DNA of 64,000 nucleotides, from the NCBI GenBank assembly GCA_038363925.1, contig JAQQWL010000011.1, positions 8,928,001-8,992,000 on the forward strand. Direction: 5' to 3'. The position numbers were made by a program, and so were the translations under genes. The DNA comes from Apiospora phragmitis. Lineage: Eukaryota; Ascomycota; Sordariomycetes; Amphisphaeriales; Apiosporaceae. This document shows positions 35,376 to 46,616 of this stretch, one piece after another (positions within the stretch are counted from its first letter, which is position 1; the number at the start of each line of letters is the position of its first letter). A model generated the notes under the pieces. That model was not told the origin of the DNA. It worked only from the letters and a program-made list of their open reading frames with translations, and ran no database searches.

Positions 35376-36554
35376 CTACCCCCCGTGTGTACAGCTCGTA
35401 ACAGTATATACCATCATGCCGAACTTGTCCACATCAATGAGCCATTGGTCCACCCGAGCGCGCCTCCGCGCAATGCTCGATTCGTCAAAGTCGGGAGGCA
35501 TCGACCAAAGCTCGTCAATATACAGGCCGCCCTCGGGCCATCTCGCCAGGTGGTCGTTGTACTTGAGCTCCCAGTCGCGTCGAGTCTTGGCCTCCCACAA
35601 CGATTTGCTCGAGGGCGCCGGCAGTCCACGTAACTCGGTTCCCAGAAAGGTCGGTAGGCCTTCCTGTCTGGAGAGGACGTTGTCGAAGAGATAGAGGACG
35701 TACAGAGTCCGCCGCTTTGCCTCGGTGACTAGCCAGGCCTCCCATGGTGGGCGGGTGTGTTGCTGGTCTGCCGAACAGACGAGACCTTGACGTGAAGCTG
35801 TGCAGGCTAGATCTTGGAGACTCATCATGGCTTGGCGTAGGGAGGACAGATCCTCGCCTTGGTTAAGGTGGAAGAACAGAATCATGGTGTAGATGAGGTA
35901 TGCTTGGAAAGTAGCCAGAAGATCGATGTCGGGAACGACTGACGCTGTTTGCTCGTTGATCTTGGACATCTCCTTCTGCAATATCTCGGCAGCAATCTGT
36001 TGGCCACCAGGGCGCAAGTTATCACAGATACGGGCAATACTGAAACAATTGATAAGTGGCTGCTGACTCGGCACTGGCGCCTGCATTTGCATTGCATGAA
36101 CGAACGGGAGATATTTAACTCCAGTGACGGTACCGTTTGCATATGATTTGAGCACCCGGTAGATCAAATCGGAAATGCGTGGGTGGTAGTCTTTGGTGAT
36201 CTGCCCAGGGACAGGCACGTAGGGATGAAGCCATCTTGTGGCGATGTCGTCCACATTGATAGGGCAGATGAGGTCCAGGCGGTTGAAGTCCAGACTGTCC
36301 AAACTGTCCTGTGCCTCTTGACCATTACTTCCTCCAAAGCCAGAGGTGGCAACTGTGTGCGCAATCGGACCATAATGCGTTGGGTGCGCACGGTGGCGCG
36401 ACGACCTGGAAGCCGGGGTTGAGACATTGGCGGGGTAGGTGCAAACGAGACTGCGAATTGTACACCTGGAGCAGCCCCCTGCAATAGTGTCGCACTTGGC
36501 TTTGGCGCTTGAACATTGGTAGCAAGCCTTTTGCCTAGAACTGGAATATCTCAT
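35376..36554 (-). CDS. Zn(II)2Cys6 fungal-type transcription factor
   Basis: Single exon, 392 residues. The binuclear zinc cluster is at residues 11-38 with exact C-x2-C-x6-C-x6-C-x2-C-x6-C spacing (CYQC, KCD, GCSRC, LVC). The rest is a divergent fungal regulatory domain, with WLVTEAKRRTLYVLYLFDNV resembling the helix region conserved in many secondary-metabolite regulators. Nuclear. Its place beside the hydrolase, methyltransferase and P450 makes a pathway-specific activator likely; that is inference. Confidence 0.9.
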   Translation of the reverse strand: MRYSSSRQKACYQCSSAKAKCDTIAGGCSRCTIRSLVCTYPANVSTPASRSSRHRAHPTHYGPIAHTVATSGFGGSNGQEAQDSLDSLDFNRLDLICPINVDDIATRWLHPYVPVPGQITKDYHPRISDLIYRVLKSYANGTVTGVKYLPFVHAMQMQAPVPSQQPLINCFSIARICDNLRPGGQQIAAEILQKEMSKINEQTASVVPDIDLLATFQAYLIYTMILFFHLNQGEDLSSLRQAMMSLQDLACTASRQGLVCSADQQHTRPPWEAWLVTEAKRRTLYVLYLFDNVLSRQEGLPTFLGTELRGLPAPSSKSLWEAKTRRDWELKYNDHLARWPEGGLYIDELWSMPPDFDESSIARRRARVDQWLIDVDKFGMMVYTVTSCTHGG

Positions 36555-36992
36555 GTCGTCGAAGTCATCACATGATTAACAGAAGACTTATGAGTGATCG
36601 TTCCCATGAGAATCGAAAAGTTGGTTGGTGGTGACGCTCTAAATTATGTTTGTCCCCGCGGGAAGCGCCCGGTGCTACGGCTCTCAGGGACATGGGTTAA
36701 GTAAATTGGCAAGAGACACCCTCAACCCCGCGATTAGTGAGTAGCTGCAAAGAAGGGGGCTTTACCGTTGAAGAACTCAAATTTGTACTTAATATTGAAA
36801 GACATAATAAACGTACTGACTTTGGGGGAAATCACTGGTAACTTCAAATGGTGACTCCTGCCAAAGCAATTTCTGTAGTGAATCTTCGTTGTTCTCAAAA
36901 AGGGGGAGAAACCCAACAAGCTCATTGTAGAAAGGGATATGTCAACCTATACTCGAGTACGTATAAGGAGCCGAGGTACTGACGAAACCATC
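36555..36992. other. Intergenic
   Basis: Promoter of the Zn2Cys6 gene and 3' flank of the methyltransferase gene. Nothing else seen. Confidence 0.5.
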
Positions 36993-37883
36993 TCACTTCC
37001 ACCCAAGTATCTCAGCCTGCACAGCAACATACCAAGCATCCTCGTCCATCGCCCACTGCTCCAGTGCCCTGCACGTCTCCCCCACCTCGTCCGTGATCCC
37101 GACCCTCCGCCAGCTCTCCCGAAACGCGTCCCCCGCCTGCAGCCGGCCCAGGAGGGCCTCGGCGAACCACTTGCGCGTCTCGCGGTCTGAGTATACCGTC
37201 GTCCCAGCACCCACAATAAGCTTGCCGGCGGAATCAGGTCCTACGCTGCCAAATCCTGCCGACCGGAACAACGCCGGCATGTCGCCGCCCGGGAAGCACG
37301 CATCGACCTTCTGTTCCCTCGGCCGCAGCGCGCGCACCATGTTCCCCGCCCACAGCCGGTCCAGCCCGTATCGGCGCGGGTAGAAGTGCAGCTCCGCCGC
37401 GTCGCGCGTGGCCAGAACACCACCCGGCTTCAGCACGCGGCGCATCTCGGCCAGGGCCTTGGCTCGCTGCTCGGGGGTCGCGAGGTGCGGGAACAGCTGG
37501 CTGGCGTAGAGGACGGAGAAGGACTCGTCGGCAAAGGGCAAACCAACCAAGACGTCGGCTTTCTGGAACTGGATCGTCGTCGTCGTAGTAGTATTGCTAC
37601 TACTACTCGCGGCGGCGTCGGCGGCAGTTTCTCGGGCTTGGGCCAGAATCTCGTCCGAGATGTCGACCCCCGTCACACTACCCCCCTGGGCGGCGTCGAC
37701 TAGCGCCGCGAAGCCGACGGTAATGGTGCCCGGGCCGCAGCCGATGTCGAGGATGATGTCCGAGGGCTTGATGTAGGGCTTTAAGAAGGCGGCGTCCGAG
37801 TCCACGGTTCGCGAGGCGTGGCTCGCTACGGTGGACTTGGAGTAGCCTTGGGTGTAGTTCGTTTCTTGATCCTCGGGCATCAT
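36993..37883 (-). CDS. Class I SAM-dependent methyltransferase (UbiE/MenG-like)
   Basis: Single exon, 296 residues. Motif I is ILDIGCGPGTITVGFA at residues 44-59; motif II is TGVDISDEIL; FQKADVLVGLPFADESFSVL and LAEMRRVLKPGGVL are the later strands and post-motif. A Ser/Thr-rich insert (poly-T with SSSSN) lies between motif II and the next strand. It belongs to the Methyltransf_11/25 superfamily; fungal members methylate small molecules. Same strand as the neighbouring regulator and P450. Substrate unknown. Confidence 0.9.
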   Translation of the reverse strand: MMPEDQETNYTQGYSKSTVASHASRTVDSDAAFLKPYIKPSDIILDIGCGPGTITVGFAALVDAAQGGSVTGVDISDEILAQARETAADAAASSSSNTTTTTTIQFQKADVLVGLPFADESFSVLYASQLFPHLATPEQRAKALAEMRRVLKPGGVLATRDAAELHFYPRRYGLDRLWAGNMVRALRPREQKVDACFPGGDMPALFRSAGFGSVGPDSAGKLIVGAGTTVYSDRETRKWFAEALLGRLQAGDAFRESWRRVGITDEVGETCRALEQWAMDEDAWYVAVQAEILGWK

Positions 37884-38429
37884 TGAACAATGAAAACGAT
37901 GAATGGATGTTTGCGTATGTAAGTACTAGTTGAAGAAAGTCCGAGGATTGTTCGTTCGCGCGGTGGTCTTATTCCATGAGTTTGAGGCGGGATGATGAGG
38001 GACGGGGTAGCTGGCCAGTCTGTGTCTGTGTGTTTCTTTGGAGTAGTATCTACTTCAGAGCAAATAGTTGCCTATACAGATTAAAACCCAAGTGAGGAAA
38101 GAGTATGAGCAAGACTCATAAATGAGGTAGGGAGTATGCGTGCTGTTTATGTATGTGTGAAATGACTGCCAGTCCGTGTAAGTGATGTCAGGCATGGACA
38201 GGCTCCGCTGGAACTAAGAGGCGCCACCCGGAGTTGAGACCGGAGTTGAGTACTAATGCTCTACCCGACTTTCAGCACAGCAGAGCTAATTACTTACACA
38301 GGCATTACTAATGCAGAGTACCACACACGCGCGGCATCAAGCACAAGTGGTAAAAAGAAATGAAATCAATGCTATTGACAATCTAGACTAAAACATCCTA
38401 GTGGCCTGCCTACAACTGTCGCCCCAAGC
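37884..38429. other. Intergenic
   Basis: Promoter of the methyltransferase gene. No gene seen. Confidence 0.5.
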
Positions 38430-40369
38430 CTATGCCTTCCTCCGCCTTACTCTCAGAGTCTCTCCAAGCGGAGGTGCAATATGCCCAAAGAACCATTGGT
38501 TCTTGGGCCGTTCAGCGACCGGCTCGATCTCGTAAAGCAATGCGATATGCCCCAACGCAATCTTCATCTGGTTCGCTGCGAAGAATCTGCCAGGGCTGAT
38601 TATGGGGTAACAGATCGAATATTAGCATAAGCACATTCCATCTTGCTACTGGGTTGGGCGGCTGCAAGAGCAACTTACCAAGCATGCGATCCATGGCTGA
38701 ACCCCATGAAGTGCTCGCTCGTGTTGACTAGGGCCTTCGGCTTATTGTTGCCATTGCCATCGCCATTTCTGGGGGCGGAGGAGTTGAAGGATCCTTTCGC
38801 GAACCGAAATGCGTCATACGTCGTCGCATTGGCGTAGATGTCGTTGTCGTGATGCACGCTCCAGCCCGAGATGCCGACCTTGGTCCCACGGGGAACGTGC
38901 GAGCCGTCAGGCAAAGTGACACCCCCAGGCGCGACGACCATCTTCATAATGCCCCTCTCGATGAAGCCGTTCAGCCGGAGGCTCTCGCGCAGCGCCGAGT
39001 CCACATGGGCCAGGCGAGCCATCATTGCTCTTGACCATAACGGGCCCGTAGTGTTAGGCGTAGCAGTCTCGCTCAGGACCTCGCGCCGCATCGTGTCGAG
39101 AAAACTGGCGCAGTCGGGCGACGAGGCGATGTCGAACACGGCGTTGGTCAGCGTGATGACAGAGGACTGGATGGCCGCGAAGCAAAGGATCGCGAAACGG
39201 GTGGCGATCACGTGTGACTCGAGCTCTCCAGACTCGATGCCTCCCTTCTGTACGGCGTGGTCGATGGCCCATTGGATATAGTCACTCTGGTACCAATCTC
39301 CGTATTAGAATCTGGCGACGGGCTTTTTGATCAAAGTGGAGGGGGCAGAAACTCACAGGGGGGCTTGGATCGAACACCGGCAGCTTCTCCCTGTTCTTCA
39401 GAGTCTCCAACCGCTCCCTTATAGTCGGTAGGATGTACTTAGAGCATTTCTTATAGCGAAGGTAGTTCAAGCCGGATACTAAAGGCGCCAGGAACCTATA
39501 CGACAGTAAAGTATGTCAGCGTTGGGTAAAATGGACTCCTCCAGTCGTGTAAGACAAAAAAGCGCAACTTACGGTTTCAAGAAGCTTGGGAGGAGGTTCA
39601 AGAAGGCAGCCGAAAGTGCGACGTTCCGGTTGAACGACTGACAAGCCTCCAAGAACTCGGCGTCGCGGCACAAGGGCAGCCCGACAAAAACACGAGTGGA
39701 GAGCCGCGCGACGATGTGTAGTAGGGTTTGGTACACGTTCACCTCGACCCAGTCGTCGGTGTTGGTGCCCCAACTGTCCGTCAAGGCCTGCTCCATCTCG
39801 TCGACGACGTCGTCGGCGAAGTTGTTGAGCTTCTTGGTGAGCTCATGGCGGATGATCTCGGGATGGACGGGGTCCTTGACGAAGTTGGGGTGAGGAAACG
39901 TGTAGTCCGACTCCAGGAACTGGCGATTGACGTCTTCTTGGCTGAGGGCCGAGTCCGGCTGTGCGAGCAGCCAGTCAATCTGAGAGAGAGGAAGCACCAC
40001 CTGGTATCCGTTGAGAAAGTAAGGCAACACATAGGCCTTGTTGTTCCTCGAGTACTGTACCAAAAAGGAAAAGCGTCAGAGAATGGGTTGGTAAAGAAGG
40101 AGGGTTCAGATGTAGTAGTCGATACATACCTTGTAGTAGCCCTCATCAAGTAGAATCTTGAGGCCAAAGAAGCTCTTTAGGTTCGCCTGGGCACGACTAA
40201 GCGGGCCGTTGTGGGGGCCTGTCCCGACCCAGGGGAGGCTCGGCGGCAGCGAAGCTCTTGAGAAGAGACGCCGCACAAGGTTGATCAAGACTATGAAAGG
40301 TACACCCACGGCTAGAATCACTAGAGAAGGAATGGCTACCTGTGGCAAGTCCTCGATGTGTCCCAACAT
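38430..40369 (-). CDS. Cytochrome P450 monooxygenase, fungal secondary-metabolism type
   Basis: Five exons (40369-40130, 40054-39573, 39495-39357, 39286-38679, 38595-38430) give an exact 544-residue frame. The N-terminal membrane anchor is AIPSLVILAVGVPFIVLI, followed by the proline hinge SLPPSLPWVGTG. The I-helix region is FAILCFAAIQSSVITLTNAV, the K-helix ExxR is in ALRESLRLNG, and the heme loop is GFSHGSHACPGRFFA with its codon for Cys split by the last intron. The ACPGRFFA form is common in fungal P450s acting on terpenoids and indole diterpenes. ER membrane; needs P450 reductase. It sits with a PaxU-like hydrolase and a methyltransferase. Confidence 0.92.
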
Positions 40370-43300
40370 TCTGAAAGATCGGTTCGAAGCAGGAGGCAGG
40401 CAGTTATTTCTTAGGTTTTGTTGAAAAGGTCGGGAAGGAAGAGCCAATGCGAATGAAACAAGGTATCTGGTGTCCAGTAAGGACGTTGGTCATCGTTATA
40501 CGAAGTAGTCAGTTGTCATGGCTCAGGTATGAATGCTGTGCTACGTACGAGTGGCCCAACACCGAGGGCGATATCTCTAGGAACGGCCGAGTGTGGAAGA
40601 AGAGGTCTGACAGGTCATATTCTAAGGAAGATAGGCTCATAAAGGTTCTGAGGAATGATAGGTGTGAACGAGTGTGTCAGGACAGGTTGCGGATGAAGAT
40701 GCTGTGATTCCAATATTGAATAGAGCATTTCAGACGTATATACACGTAGTAAAGTGTTCATGCGCCCAAATCATCTCCTGACGGAAAGCACGATGCGCCT
40801 GCCGGGCAACAGAGAAGTATGCCTTTTTCGTTATTCTAACCGTGGCTCCAAATCCTGACTGAGAGGCCTGTGAAATGTTCGAAGACTCCACAGAATAAAG
40901 CAGGTACGATCAGATCTAGCAGCAGCATCGAAGATCAGCATCCGAGTAAGTACCTTTCCTTAGATCGTTGGCGATGTGGGCTCCCGAGCGACCCGCTAGT
41001 CTGAAGGAAAATCATCGTCGTCCGACTTCAGCTGCGAACGGGTGGAGGCTTCCAGCTAGTATGTACATGCAGAGATCTACTGAACTCTATGCATCATCTT
41101 CCGCCATGCCGAACATATCGAGTTCAGATCACATATCAGATGAACAAGAGTATTGGATGAACATTCGGTCTTGTGTGGTTGCACCGACGTTGCGGTGGCT
41201 TGCTTGACGAAATATTCGGCCGGTATCCCAAGGTTAGCGTCAAGCCAAGGGCCGGTACTGACTAATGCGAGCCGTGTTCCTGGCTAAGTAACCAAGCAAT
41301 GACGGAGTTGCTCGTCCCAACCCTAGCATCAAGCCATGACAGAAGCAAACAGCCCCCCGGTGGCTGTTTATTGAAAATACAGATGCAGGGGTTATCATTG
41401 ACGGACTCGTCTCCTAATCCCTTGCTTTTGACTCTTGTCGTTCGTGACTCGAAGGCAAGAGTCGGCCCAGACCCATCTCCTTCTGTAAGGGTCTATCATC
41501 AGTACAGATCCCTGCTGAGGAATGATTGGCGAACCGATCTACTGCAGGGATCTATGCTGACAGCGGGTATCTGCTCTCTTCATGGAAACCCCCCTGTCAA
41601 GAAAGTATTCTCATATTTTCACACGTGCGAGTCGAGGGCGCAATGATCTTGGACTGGCTACGGAGCTAGAAGAAGAAGAAGAAGAAGAAGAAGAAAAACA
41701 TTGAGCTACTTGGTGTGCAACCACGCGCCTGGTTCTTCAATACCTTGACTCCGAACCGACGTTGAGCATTACTGACTAGGTTAGGGTCGGTCAGCCGTTG
41801 ATGGAAAGGGACGGGAAGGTTAAGTTCGGACGAAGGCTGGCTGATGCCAAGTTCATCCCATCGCGATAAATGCAAGGTCCCTCCAGGTGCTGCTTCAGTG
41901 GGACCGGTAACATGTCTCGCTGCGACGTATTCTGAACCAGGTATAGCGCTCTCGCGGTAACAACAGCACCAACGGTCCAGTCTCAGCAGCGCGAGATTGC
42001 TTCTCCAGCCGCAACGGCCTGGAAATAAAGTAGTAGGCAAATCATACCGGCATATCTACTGACCTGACGTGAGACATGCGTGCATGTGTGCTATCGTGCA
42101 GCGGAGAATTGCTAATGCCGAACACGAAAACGGCTGAGCCACAATACCACCGATACGCAATAACTTGCAGAGCTTCCGTGCCCTGCATGATATGATCATC
42201 GATATCATGAACATGGGCATGACCTCACGCAGCAGAGAATCGTGAAGGATCTGGTATGTGACTCGTCGCATCCCGATGCTCTCGGGGTTAGTCGTCGCTT
42301 ACGTCTCGTGAGATGCCCATCTTATGGGCTTACGGACGAGGACGAAATCACAACGGATCCGACGGTCCTACACCCCTTGCTTTTTCTCACGCGCGTATAA
42401 AGATTGGGTCGCTATTCTCTATTAAACAATAGCGACTCGATTAACTTATGGGCGCACTGGAAGTAAAGCTTGAGGCTGGCAATTGGCTGGCTTTCTTTAA
42501 TGGGGAGACAAAAGCAACCATGGGTACCCGTTCGTATCATCAACGCAATATCTGGGTCACGCTTGTTGCAGGATTCGTAAAGCTTCCATCTCTCCCAATT
42601 GGCCCGCTGGAATTCTGTCCGCCCCTGGTTAATAAACATATATCTGATATTGATGGATAGAATATTGGCATGGAATAATTGAACATATGAACACTAGACG
42701 AAAATTTCGCTCTAATATTTCACACGATGACCAAACAAGCAGGTGTTGATGGCTTTGGTACCGCCGCAAATGATAACGACACAAGATGGCGAGTAGAAAA
42801 GAAGCAAGAGATAAATATGCAAGCGAGTGTAGAAATAACATCTCCAAAGTCAAGAGTTCGCTTCGACTTTCTAACTAGGACCAGCAACGACTTGAGACAG
42901 CTTCTAGACTGGGCCGGAAGATCTATGACAGGTACATTGGGCGTATGGAGGTCTATTGGATTGAACACAAGTATATTTATTGTATTTTCTTCTTTCCTGT
43001 CTCGCTTGCTTCTGCATCAACCACCGACAACCAACGGGCGGCCTCGTATTTCCACTTACCTCGCAGGCTAGATGAGGCGCCAGCGACATACGCAGGTCTA
43101 GCGCCGGCCGAAACCTGACGGACAGCCCGGCTAACACGGCCGTAGCTTAGCAGGCACGCACGTATGGGATAGCAGGTATATTAAGATAGACAGTTATCAA
43201 CGTCTGGTTTGTCGTCAGCGAATTTGTTGGTTTTCAGCTCGTCTGCCTCTTGCGTACAGGGGTGGATGACACTCCACGATATATCGCAATATACCCGCGC

Positions 43301-43477
43301 ATATAATACGTCCCCCTGATCTATAATACTTTGCGACCGACTCCTCTCAGTCTTGACCATAAGTGCCTCTTGTCATATACAAAACCCTCTTAGTATACCG
43401 CATCCCTTCGAAGCGCACCACCAAACTCTCTCCTATAATATCTACACATCGCACATATTCCCTTGAAGAAGAGCCAA
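40370..43477. other. Intergenic, 3.1 kb
   Basis: No gene of the local codon style. It contains a GAA microsatellite (about 41668-41695) and a perfect 9-bp hairpin stem (42408-42436). TATA-like sequences near 43300 and 43320 precede the hydrophobin gene. Confidence 0.45.
41668..41695. repeat. (GAA)n microsatellite
   Basis: About nine uninterrupted GAA units. Confidence 0.9.
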
Positions 43478-44139
43478 AATGAAGCATCTCGCTCTTCTCA
43501 CCGGCTTGGTGACCCTCCCCCCTTCCCTCCACGGCCCAAGTCACCCCTTACCCGGACCCCGACGCCGGCCTACTCTCCGGCCTCACGGACGCGACTAAGA
43601 CCCTGCTGGGCAACCTCGGCAACGCGCCCCCGCCGAAGCTGCTCTGGACGCCGCGGCCCTCGCCCCAGTGCGCCGCCGTCAACGGGGGCGAGCTGCAGTG
43701 CTGCCACGGGGCGCTGGCGGGGGACCAGCCGCTCGTCGTGTTCCTGGCCGGGGTGTACGGGTACAAGCTGAACCCGAACGATGTGAACGGGCTCGTTTGT
43801 GAGTTTTTCAATACCATTGCCATTCTCCTTTCGTTGTAGGAAAGCCAAGAGAGAGGCTAGGGTGTGAAGTTGAAGTGAGGATGAATAAGAGGAATTTGCG
43901 TGGAAGAGAATGGAATGAGAATGCTAACATGAAAATCAACAAAACCAGGCGATGATCAATTAGATAAATGCCCTGGCATGAAGATGTGCTGTCAAGTTAC
44001 TGCGCTGGTGAGTCCATCTCTTCCCCTACCCCTGACGAGAATGGCGAAGGAGTCACACAGAAATTGGCAAACTAAACATCCCAACTGACCGTTACTATAA
44101 TAGAGCCCCTTATTGTCGCTGTACTGCCAGGATTATTGA
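43478..44139 (+). CDS. Hydrophobin-like secreted protein (one frameshift in the signal peptide)
   Basis: Exons are 43478-43798, 43949-44007 and 44104-44139. The mature part has eight cysteines in the hydrophobin order C-CC-C-C-CC-C: PQC, LQCCHG, LVC, DKCPG, MCCQ and LYC. The spacing is C-x9-CC-x31-C-x6-C-x5-CC-x12-C, nearest to class I but with a short C4-C5 gap. The signal peptide (MKHLALLTGLVTLP, then a STAQVTP-type cleavage region) and the mature frame are joined if one C is removed from the C6 run at 43517-43522. Such proteins self-assemble at air-water interfaces on spores and hyphae. Confidence 0.75.
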
Positions 44140-44650
44140 TCAGAAAGCTTTCAATGCGCATTGCTTTGCGGGCTTACTACTTCTCGTCTTCCTCCCCAGA
44201 AACCACTCATACTTAATTTGGGGGAAGGACTCGACTTTCTATAGGGGATATTCACATTCGATAATTCCATTTAAGTAATGCTCTCTCTCATCTTCATCTT
44301 GTATGTCGTGAATTGAGATTGATGGTCTGGCGTTGTCCTATTAGAACAGTCTATATCTTTTTGCCTTCCGCTTCTCGCTCTCATAAGCCATTTGTTCGTC
44401 ATGCACAATGGAGTGGTATCAGACAATGCCTGCCTGCCTGCCTGTCTGCCTTTTATGCGCCACAATTCCTCGTGCACCAGTTAGTGAGAAGTCGTACCCA
44501 AATCATCCCACATATACAGAGAGACGACTTCTCCCCCAACGATTTACACTAAAAGAATCTGCCCCTCCTTGTCAGGGGGAGGAATATGTCTAGATGCTGA
44601 TGTCTTAGGTGGTAGTACAGTTTACGGTGGTAGTGGTAGTAGTACATAGA
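44140..44650. other. Intergenic between convergent genes
   Basis: 3' flanks of the hydrophobin and COQ1 genes. Contains a GTAGTG-rich stretch at about 44611-44645. Confidence 0.5.
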
Positions 44651-46074
44651 TCATTTCTTTCGTTGTAAAGTCTTCATGGCCATCTCTATCAATCCATCCT
44701 TGGCGTCGCTTTCGGGGAATGTGTCCAACGCCGCGATGGCCTGTGTGCAGTAGTCTTCGGCGAGGGCGCGAGTCTGCTCAAGGCCGTCGGACTTCTGGAC
44801 AATGTCTCGTGCCTAGAATAGAAGATCAGAGTAAGCCTCAATGTGCGCCAGAGATAAAATATTGTCTTCTAGAGTTAGCTTACCCGTGTCACATCGCCCT
44901 CCTGCTCGAATTTCCTTCCTACAAGAGAACCGAGCTCCGGGTTGGTTTTCCACGCGAACAGCAGCGGCGCCGTCGCCAGCCCCAGCTCCAGATCCGCCCC
45001 GGCCGGCTTACCCAGCTCCTTCTCGCTCCGAGTATAATCCAGCAGATCGTCGACCAGCTGGAACGCCAGGCCCAAGTTCTTACCGTACAGGTACGCCGCC
45101 TCCACCGTGGTCGCATCGCCACGGCCGAGCAGCGCCGCCGCGCGACAAGACTTGGATATTAAGCTGGCCGTCTTTAGGTAGGTCTTCTCCAGGTAGTAGG
45201 CCAGGGCGTCCTCAGACCACTTGGGGTTGCGCTCGTCGCGCTTCGTGTTCTTCAGCTGCATGAACTCGCCCTCGACCAGGTTCGCGATGACCGTGGCGAG
45301 CAGCTCCACGACCTCGGCGTGGCGCAGCCGCGCCAGGGCGACGGACGCCCGCCCCAGCAGGAAGTCGCCGGCCAGCACCGCCATCTTGTTGCCGAACTCG
45401 AGGTTAGCGGAGGGAGACCCGCGGCGGGCGACCGAGTGGTCGATGACGTCGTCGTGGAGGAGCGAGGCCGTGTGGATCAGCTCGGTGATCTCCGCAAGCC
45501 GTCGTTGGGAGGGCAGGATGTCGCTCTCGGTGGACTCTGGCTGCGAGGAAAAGCCGGTTGTCAGGGGGTTCGAAGGGTTGGTGTCGTTCAGAACGCTGAG
45601 CGGTGATATGGAGGTGTCGATTTGGTGCTGGGTTGCGGAATGTATCTCGGGCGTCTTGGGACATAGCGCCGTTGCTCTCGACATGAGGAGGACGATCATG
45701 GGGCGCATGTGTTTGCCCTCGGCTTGGGTATAGTATTTGGCGGCCCGGTCGAGCGAGGGATGCCCCGACCCCAACAGTTGCCGAATATTGCCCGTCAGGA
45801 ACTTCATCTCCTTGGCCACGATCCGGAGGGGGTCAATGGCCATCTCGCCCTTGGTGGCCCTCGTCACGGCGTTGGTCACCATGTTCCCGGCTACCTGCAT
45901 CGCAGCGGCCCATGCTGAGTCTCGTCTCGGGGTGTTGTGATAGGCTGCCCGTTGCCTCCGTAACCTCAGGTCTAACGAGGCGGCTCTGAAGCAGTCGGAA
46001 CACGGCGAGAAGACGGAGGGCCGGCTGGCGGCCCGTCTTTTGAGGAGCAGCGAAGCTCCATGACGAAGCTGCAT
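44651..46074 (-). CDS. COQ1: Mitochondrial polyprenyl diphosphate synthase (ubiquinone side chain)
   Basis: Trans-prenyltransferase making the isoprenoid tail of coenzyme Q in mitochondria. Exons 46074-44884 and 44812-44651 give 450 residues. The N-terminus is Arg/Ser-rich and lacks acids (LRHGASLLLKRRAASRPS), as expected of a mitochondrial presequence. GKHMRPMIVLLMSRA, the first Asp-rich motif in LLHDDVIDHSVARRG, GDFLLGRASVALARL, EGEFMQLKN and the second Asp-rich motif FQLVDDLLDYTRSEKELGKPAG are all intact. An about 50-residue Ser/Thr-rich insert (residues ~142-190) between helices is usual in filamentous fungi. Starts back to back with VMA12. Confidence 0.95.
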
Positions 46075-46616
46075 GGCGGGTGACTGAGCTTGCCAGCGGA
46101 GGGGATGTTGCGGTCCTGGGTTATAGAAAAAAAAGTTCGGGCGCTTTCGATGGCATGGGAAGGGACGTTATAAGGTCGAGCAATTACTCCGGCGGGAAGG
46201 TTGTCGGGCGAATTGGACAGAATCGCTGCCTCGAATTATCGTGTGTCGCAACGGGTGGCCGCATCTGATCTCGAAAAAATTCATGGGTCCCAGTCACTCT
46301 AGGCCCTGGCCACTGAATGATTCGCCTGGCTCCGTCGGAAAGGCCCTCAATTCGCCCACTCGGCTGCTGTGGGACCTCGGCAGCGGGGCCAATTGCCCCG
46401 ACTTGTGGCTAAAGCTTACCCTGCAGGTGCTGGGTGCTGCGGTGCTGTCATCGATTAGCTCTGCTACATGGACATCAATCAACGGTTGATCGTGTTGGTG
46501 GCTGGAGCTGCAAGGTACCGATCGATGTGAGATATCTTCAGTTTGTTTTTGACAGTCCACGGTTTCCATATGCGGTGCTTGCGCCCTTTCGCTACAGTCG
46601 ACGCCGTACACATGAA
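46075..46616. promoter_or_regulatory. Shared divergent promoter region of COQ1 and VMA12
   Basis: The 542-bp gap between two divergently transcribed housekeeping genes. No specific sites assigned. Confidence 0.5.

Noticed and set aside
41666..42040. Minus-strand open frame ending in poly-Phe
   Set aside because: The poly-Phe is the translated GAA microsatellite; the rest shows no coding character.
44651..46074. COQ1 as the prenyl diphosphate synthase of the 34-40 kb gene group
   Set aside because: It has a mitochondrial presequence and the long-chain synthase motifs and is paired with VMA12; it fits the housekeeping ubiquinone pathway.
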